From Candidatus Aenigmatarchaeota archaeon (lineage in GTDB: Archaea > Aenigmatarchaeota > Aenigmatarchaeia > QMZP01), in NCBI GenBank assembly GCA_016202785.1, contig JACQOC010000008.1:1-9389 (forward strand): a stretch of 9,389 bases of DNA. Reading direction: 5' to 3'. Shown here piece after piece: positions 6,737 to 9,389 of this stretch. How positions within the stretch are numbered: the stretch's first letter is position 1; every line of letters begins with the position of its first letter. The translations under genes and the position numbers were made by a program. The notes beneath the pieces are model-generated. The model searched no databases. It was given only the letters and a program-made list of their open reading frames with translations, and was not told the DNA's origin.

Positions 6737-7474
6737 TCATTTTGCGGCGATTTTTTCCCACAGGTACTTATGATATCTTCTGTAGCTCTCGGCCAGCTCC
6801 CGGCTCTCGACCACGAACGCGAAATAATCCTCGCCGAGCAGGAAGTTGACGACCTTCTCCCCATAGATGGCGATGACCGCCGGGCTGGCGCTGAATTCCG
6901 GCGGCAGGAATCTGGCCTGCTCATGGGCGAAAAGCCTGGTCTTGCCGCGCAGCTCGTGGCGCAGCAGGTTGCGCCATTTTATCCCTAGCTTCACCCGTCT
7001 CCGGTTCCAGGCGGCGAAGAAATGCGGCATTTTCTTCGGCACGTACCGGCCGGAGCCGATCCAAAGTATTTCCTTATGGTTCAGCATATCATCCCACACT
7101 GCCTTGATGCCGTCTTTCCCGCGGTAGGCCTGGGCGTTGATTTCCGGCCGCCGGGCGCTGAACCGCTCCAGCAAAGACGGCATCTCCTTCTCGGCTTTCT
7201 TCCGCAGCCTTGCCAGCTCCTGGCCGCGTTCGTCCAGGTAGCCGAGCAGGCGGTTCGGATGGCCCAGGCTGTAGGCCTTGCGGCCGTTCTCTTCGACATA
7301 GGCGACTAAGCCTTTCTCGATCAGCTTGCTGAGGATGTCGTAGACGTTGCGCCGCTCCATGCCGGCCTTCTCATGGATGCGGCCGGCCGGCGCCGGGCCC
7401 AAGTCCAGCAGCGCCTGGTAGACTTTCGCTTCGCCGTCCGAAAGGCCGATGGCGCGCAATATCGGTAATGGCAT
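6737..7474 (-). CDS. TrmB-family transcriptional regulator
   Basis: The protein is 245 residues if read from the second of two consecutive ATG codons; the first, at 7477, is equally possible by sequence. Counting from the first, residues 8-70 form a winged helix of the TrmB type: LRAIGLSDGEAKVYQALLDL, then AGRIHEKAGMERRNVYDILSKLIEKGLV and the wing strand. A charged coiled-coil linker (80-105, RGQELARLRKKAEKEM) follows. Residues 115-246 look like the PLD-like effector domain of this family: EILWIGSGRY, then IAIYGEKVVNFLLGEDYFAFVVES, ending RYHKYLWEKIA. TrmB proteins respond to sugars or other small ligands and bind near promoters. The ligand here is unknown. The gene diverges from the two excisionase-like paralogs, and an inverted repeat brackets its TATA box, which suggests autoregulation. 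Confidence 0.9.
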   Translation of the reverse strand: MPLPILRAIGLSDGEAKVYQALLDLGPAPAGRIHEKAGMERRNVYDILSKLIEKGLVAYVEENGRKAYSLGHPNRLLGYLDERGQELARLRKKAEKEMPSLLERFSARRPEINAQAYRGKDGIKAVWDDMLNHKEILWIGSGRYVPKKMPHFFAAWNRRRVKLGIKWRNLLRHELRGKTRLFAHEQARFLPPEFSASPAVIAIYGEKVVNFLLGEDYFAFVVESRELAESYRRYHKYLWEKIAAK

Positions 7475-7484
7475 CATACTAATT

Positions 7485-7507
7485 TGTGGTGTTGTTTAAA
7501 TACCACA
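7485..7507. promoter_or_regulatory. Inverted repeat bracketing the TrmB-gene TATA box (candidate operator)
   Basis: TGTGGT (7485-7490) and ACCACA (7502-7507) are perfect 6-base arms separated by 11 bases. The TATA box TTTAAATA (7495-7502) lies almost wholly between them. On the minus strand the box is centred about 25 bases before the ATG at 7474. Because TTTAAA is palindromic, the same box could also drive the plus-strand gene at 7549 from a start near 7525. A protein bound here would block TBP on one or both sides. The arms do not match the known TACT-N3-AGTA site of Thermococcus TrmB. Confidence 0.6.
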
Positions 7508-7523
7508 GATATTGAAATAGTGC

Positions 7524-7549
7524 TGTTACATCCTATTGGTGGTGTAACA
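7524..7549 (+). promoter_or_regulatory. Inverted repeat enclosing the ribosome binding site of the first paralog
   Basis: TGTTACA (7524-7530) and TGTAACA (7543-7549) are perfect 7-base arms around 12 bases. The right arm reaches the A of the start codon. The loop contains GGTGG, part of GGTGGTG (7538-7544), which is the clearest Shine-Dalgarno site in the window, where most genes seem leaderless. In RNA this would be a hairpin that hides the start codon. In DNA it would be an operator just downstream of the promoter. Confidence 0.65.
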
Positions 7550-8376
7550 TGAAACGGAAACACAAGACTCGTCCAATGAATGTGGATTATACAAGCGGAA
7601 TCTCCGGGGAAATTGGCAAAATATTAGACCAGGTGCACGCGGAGCTGCTGACTGTTTCTGAAACGGCCGGTTTGCTGAGAGTTTCAAGTCCTACAATTTA
7701 CCGATTAATTCGCGAAGAGGGGTTTCCGGTAGTCAGGATAGGCGAGCAGATAAGAATTCCGAAAAAGCTGCTGATGGATTACATCAGGGTTTCCACAGCG
7801 GAGAAAGACGGCATGTTCAACTGGGACGTAGCCTTAAAGAGGACGTTCTTTTCCGACGTCAGAGGCCAATACATAGAAGCGAGAGGGATAAAAATCTTCG
7901 ACACGACGAAGGCGTGGGATGAGGATTTCTATTCTGCTTGGAGCGAGATGGCGGCCGCCAACCAGAAACTGGAATCGGTGAAGATAATAACATCTGCCGA
8001 AAAGGAAGGGAACGGGCGGGAGCGGAAAAGCCGTGCCTTTGAAAAACTGATGTATGCAATGAAGTCCGCGTTCCATGCGCATACGCCTGAGCGCACCGAC
8101 AGCTTCTATTTAGGCATGGCCGCCGCCGACGCGTTCATGCCGGCCGGCGCTATGCTGCTCGAGGACAGCGATGGCCAACACCGGCATTTGAGAATCTATC
8201 CGGTCAGCCACGCAGATAAGACATATGGCTTCTCGGCACATCAGAAACCATACAGCATAGCGTTCAGGGAACGGCAAAACTATCCGGGCATCATAGCGCC
8301 TCTAGACAGCGAATTCGACAGGCTTTACGGGAAAAGCAAAAACGAAGGTAGGGTTATGGAATGGCGGTGGCCGTGA
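7549..8376 (+). CDS. Excisionase/MerR-type HTH protein with unrecognised C-terminal domain (paralog A)
   Basis: This is a 275-residue protein. Residues 33-79 are a helix-turn-helix of the excisionase (HTH_17, MerR-like) class: LLTVSETAGLLRVSSPTIYRLIREE, then the wing VVRIGEQIRIPKKLL. Such domains normally make up most of a 60-80-residue excisionase or antitoxin; here about 195 more residues follow. That region has helical and strand-like parts (IKIFDTTKAWDEDFYSAW, LESVKIITSAE, AMLLEDSDGQHRHLRIYP) and ends LDSEFDRLYGKSKNEGRVMEWRWP. It aligns along its length with the next gene, so it is a real shared domain, and I cannot name it. The strand pattern and the F-x-x-L-Y ending are weakly like ligand-binding PLD-like domains of regulators. 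A DNA-binding role is likely; ligand sensing is a guess. The first codons are AT-rich. A good ribosome binding site (GGTGGTG) precedes the ATG. Confidence 0.85.
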   Translation: MKRKHKTRPMNVDYTSGISGEIGKILDQVHAELLTVSETAGLLRVSSPTIYRLIREEGFPVVRIGEQIRIPKKLLMDYIRVSTAEKDGMFNWDVALKRTFFSDVRGQYIEARGIKIFDTTKAWDEDFYSAWSEMAAANQKLESVKIITSAEKEGNGRERKSRAFEKLMYAMKSAFHAHTPERTDSFYLGMAAADAFMPAGAMLLEDSDGQHRHLRIYPVSHADKTYGFSAHQKPYSIAFRERQNYPGIIAPLDSEFDRLYGKSKNEGRVMEWRWP

Positions 8377-9162
8377 ATGGATAAATATGATCTTAGGGGT
8401 AAAATGGACTTATTTACCGACAGGTTGCTTAGAGTCAGTGGGGCGGCTAGGCTTCTCAGCGTATCGCCAAACAAGATTTATAAGATGATTAAAGATGGTC
8501 AAATACCCGTCATAAAAATTGGTGAAACGATCAGAATCCCGCAAAGGGCTCTAATGGACGCCCTCCATTTTTCCTATTTGGAAGGTGTGGGGGCGGTTAT
8601 ATCTGATCCGTCTCTTGTCCGGCTTTACTTCAAGGACGCTGACGACAGCTGGATACCGGCATCAACAGTCAGGGTTCTCGACACGTTACAGAGATTCGGC
8701 GGCCTCGCACAGGACGCGTGGTATGGGATGGCTAGAAATAATACAGCCTTAAACGAAGTCAGAATTCTTGCCCCAGAGGAATATCGCAATAGAAAAAGCC
8801 CAGGGGCACTTTACGGAAGCAGCATTGAAGACTATGTGGTGCCCGAGTTAACGAAAACGCTTAAGGAAGCCTTTAAGGATTCCGGCAGGCAAGAGAAATT
8901 CTCTCTTAATGTCGCCTTCGAGGAGGATATTCTGCTGCCCAACGGAATAGTTATTTTGGAAACCGCGGCTGGGGAGAGATATATCAGAGCTTTCTGGGCC
9001 ACTAACACCCATTATGATAGAAGGAATAGGCTCCATGAAAAAGATCGCTATGCCCTTGCTGACCGCGACAGAGACCTCATCGACCCCATCATCGAGAGGT
9101 TCGACAGTGTGTATGCGAAGAACGCAATCGAAGGCAAGATACTGGAATGGAAGTGGCCTTGA
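8377..9162 (+). CDS. Excisionase/MerR-type HTH protein with unrecognised C-terminal domain (paralog B)
   Basis: This 261-residue protein is a diverged tandem paralog of the preceding gene. Its HTH (residues 17-62: LLRVSGAARLLSVSPNKIYKMIKD, wing VIKIGETIRIPQRALMDAL) is about half identical by eye to that of paralog A (roughly 24 of 47 positions). The C-terminal regions are less alike but collinear: VRVLDTLQRF matches IKIFDTTKAW, LNEVRILAPEE matches LESVKIITSAE, and FDSVYAKNAIEGKILEWKWP matches the end of A. The ATG at 8377 abuts the TGA of A, with GGTGG about 8 bases upstream inside A's last codons, so translation is probably coupled. An internal ATG at 8404 (residue 10, after AGGGGT) is an alternative start. 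The gene is visibly more AT-rich than most of the window, as transferred DNA would be. The two proteins may form a heterodimer; that is inference. Confidence 0.85.
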   Translation: MDKYDLRGKMDLFTDRLLRVSGAARLLSVSPNKIYKMIKDGQIPVIKIGETIRIPQRALMDALHFSYLEGVGAVISDPSLVRLYFKDADDSWIPASTVRVLDTLQRFGGLAQDAWYGMARNNTALNEVRILAPEEYRNRKSPGALYGSSIEDYVVPELTKTLKEAFKDSGRQEKFSLNVAFEEDILLPNGIVILETAAGERYIRAFWATNTHYDRRNRLHEKDRYALADRDRDLIDPIIERFDSVYAKNAIEGKILEWKWP

Positions 9163-9166
9163 TTTT

Positions 9167-9196
9167 CAGAATTCCCATTGCGCAACGTAAATTCTG
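9167..9196. repeat. Symmetric interrupted palindrome between paralog B and the tRNA
   Basis: Three parts share one centre, between 9181 and 9182. The outer arms CAGAATT (9167-9173) and AATTCTG (9190-9196) are perfect inverted repeats, and in the middle is the perfect 8-base palindrome TTGCGCAA (9178-9185). Only the four-base links between them are mostly unpaired. A tight loop cannot form over the central palindrome, so a site for a dimeric or tetrameric DNA-binding protein is at least as likely as a terminator. It lies 4 bases after paralog B and 7 bases before the tRNA 3' end. Confidence 0.7.
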
Positions 9197-9203
9197 ATAG
9201 ATA

Positions 9204-9318
9204 TGGACCGACCGGGATTTGAACCCGGAGTTTCCTCCTGTCTCGCGTTCCGCACAGGCGTCGCATGCCCGTGGAAACATGATGCGAAGGAGGCGTCTTA
9301 CCGTTCGACTATCGGCCC
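9204..9318 (-). tRNA. tRNA-Ala (anticodon CGC) with a 43-base intron
   Basis: On the minus strand the acceptor arm GGGCCGA pairs with TCGGTCC, followed by discriminator A at 9204. The third pair is G3-U70, the identity mark of alanine tRNA. The D-stem is GTC/GAC, the anticodon stem CCTCC/GGAGG, and the T-arm CCGGG-TTCAAAT-CCCGG. The loop reads TTCGCA, then A after the intron, so the anticodon is CGC (9284-9286), reading GCG codons. The intron is 9240-9282, at the usual archaeal position 37/38. It folds well: TTCGC pairs with intron GCGAG, leaving a 3-base bulge ACA at the 3' splice site and a larger one at the 5' site, followed by inner helices GTTTC/GGAAC and CACGGGC/GCCTGTG. This is a relaxed bulge-helix-bulge. 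The mature tRNA is 72 bases, and CCA must be added by enzyme. Confidence 0.95.
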
Positions 9319-9341
9319 GTGTCTAATCATATTAGCCGAGG

Positions 9342-9350
9342 GATTTAAAG
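9342..9350 (-). promoter_or_regulatory. TATA box of the tRNA-Ala gene
   Basis: Read on the minus strand this is CTTTAAATC, centred about 28 bases before the first base of the tRNA. The small inverted repeat CTAAT-CAT-ATTAG (9323-9335) lies between it and the gene. Confidence 0.6.
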
Positions 9351-9389
9351 TCCGTGGTTTTTGGAAACAGTATATACTCAGAGTTATAC

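Noticed and set aside
9204..9230. tRNA 3' end as an integration site with a second copy in the window
   Set aside because: No repeat of the T-arm and acceptor sequence was found elsewhere in the window, so a complete integrated element cannot be claimed.
9323..9335. CTAAT-CAT-ATTAG inverted repeat upstream of the tRNA
   Set aside because: The arms are only five bases in an AT-rich tRNA promoter, which is not distinguishable from chance.
9369..9389. AGTATATACT palindrome and a TACT-CAG-AGTT near-match to the TrmB site TACT-N3-AGTA
   Set aside because: It lies at the window edge with no gene visible downstream, and a single mismatched short motif in AT-rich DNA is expected by chance. It may be a promoter of a gene outside the window.
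1..9389. CRISPR arrays or insertion sequences
   Set aside because: No regularly spaced direct repeats, transposase motifs or paired terminal repeats were seen.

Overview
The window looks archaeal. Most genes have an A/T-rich TATA-like box centred about 24-28 bases before the start codon and no Shine-Dalgarno site, which is the pattern of leaderless archaeal transcripts. A tRNA-Ala gene carries an intron beside the anticodon and does not encode CCA, and a TrmB-type regulator is present. The DNA is compact and mostly GC-rich. No marker gene fixes the lineage. A small-genome (DPANN-like) archaeon would fit, but that is a guess.

Layout. Bases 1-1368 hold the 3' part of a large, unrecognised, mainly helical protein. 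It is followed at 1414-3339 by a 641-residue protein whose ends read as an endonuclease IV / xylose-isomerase-like TIM barrel, interrupted by a long coiled-coil and helical insertion. Bases 3380-3880 encode an SSAT-like GNAT acetyltransferase. Convergent to it is an exported SCP2-like protein (3904-4419, minus), which shares a divergent promoter region with a small membrane protein (4506-4835, plus). Next is a two-gene MntA-HepT toxin-antitoxin operon (4874-5692, minus). It diverges from a PHP-domain phosphoesterase (5798-6637, plus). A TrmB-family regulator (6737-7474, minus) lies convergent to the PHP gene.

The right end is the accessory-looking part. Divergent from the TrmB gene are two back-to-back paralogous genes (7549-8376 and 8377-9162). 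Each has an excisionase/MerR-type helix-turn-helix near the N-terminus, a long unrecognised C-terminal region and an almost identical C-terminal tail (EWRWP / EWKWP). Inverted repeats sit around the shared promoter, over the start codon of the first paralog, and between the second paralog and the tRNA-Ala gene (9204-9318, minus). The paralogs are more AT-rich than most of the window and end beside a tRNA 3' end, so they may be a small acquired regulatory module.

Working relations that can be supported are the toxin-antitoxin pair and the probable co-expression of the paralog pair (TGA directly abutting ATG). A possible mutual or autoregulatory circuit between the TrmB-type protein and the paralogs is inferred from their shared 71-base promoter region. 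The remaining genes look like single housekeeping or conserved hypothetical units.
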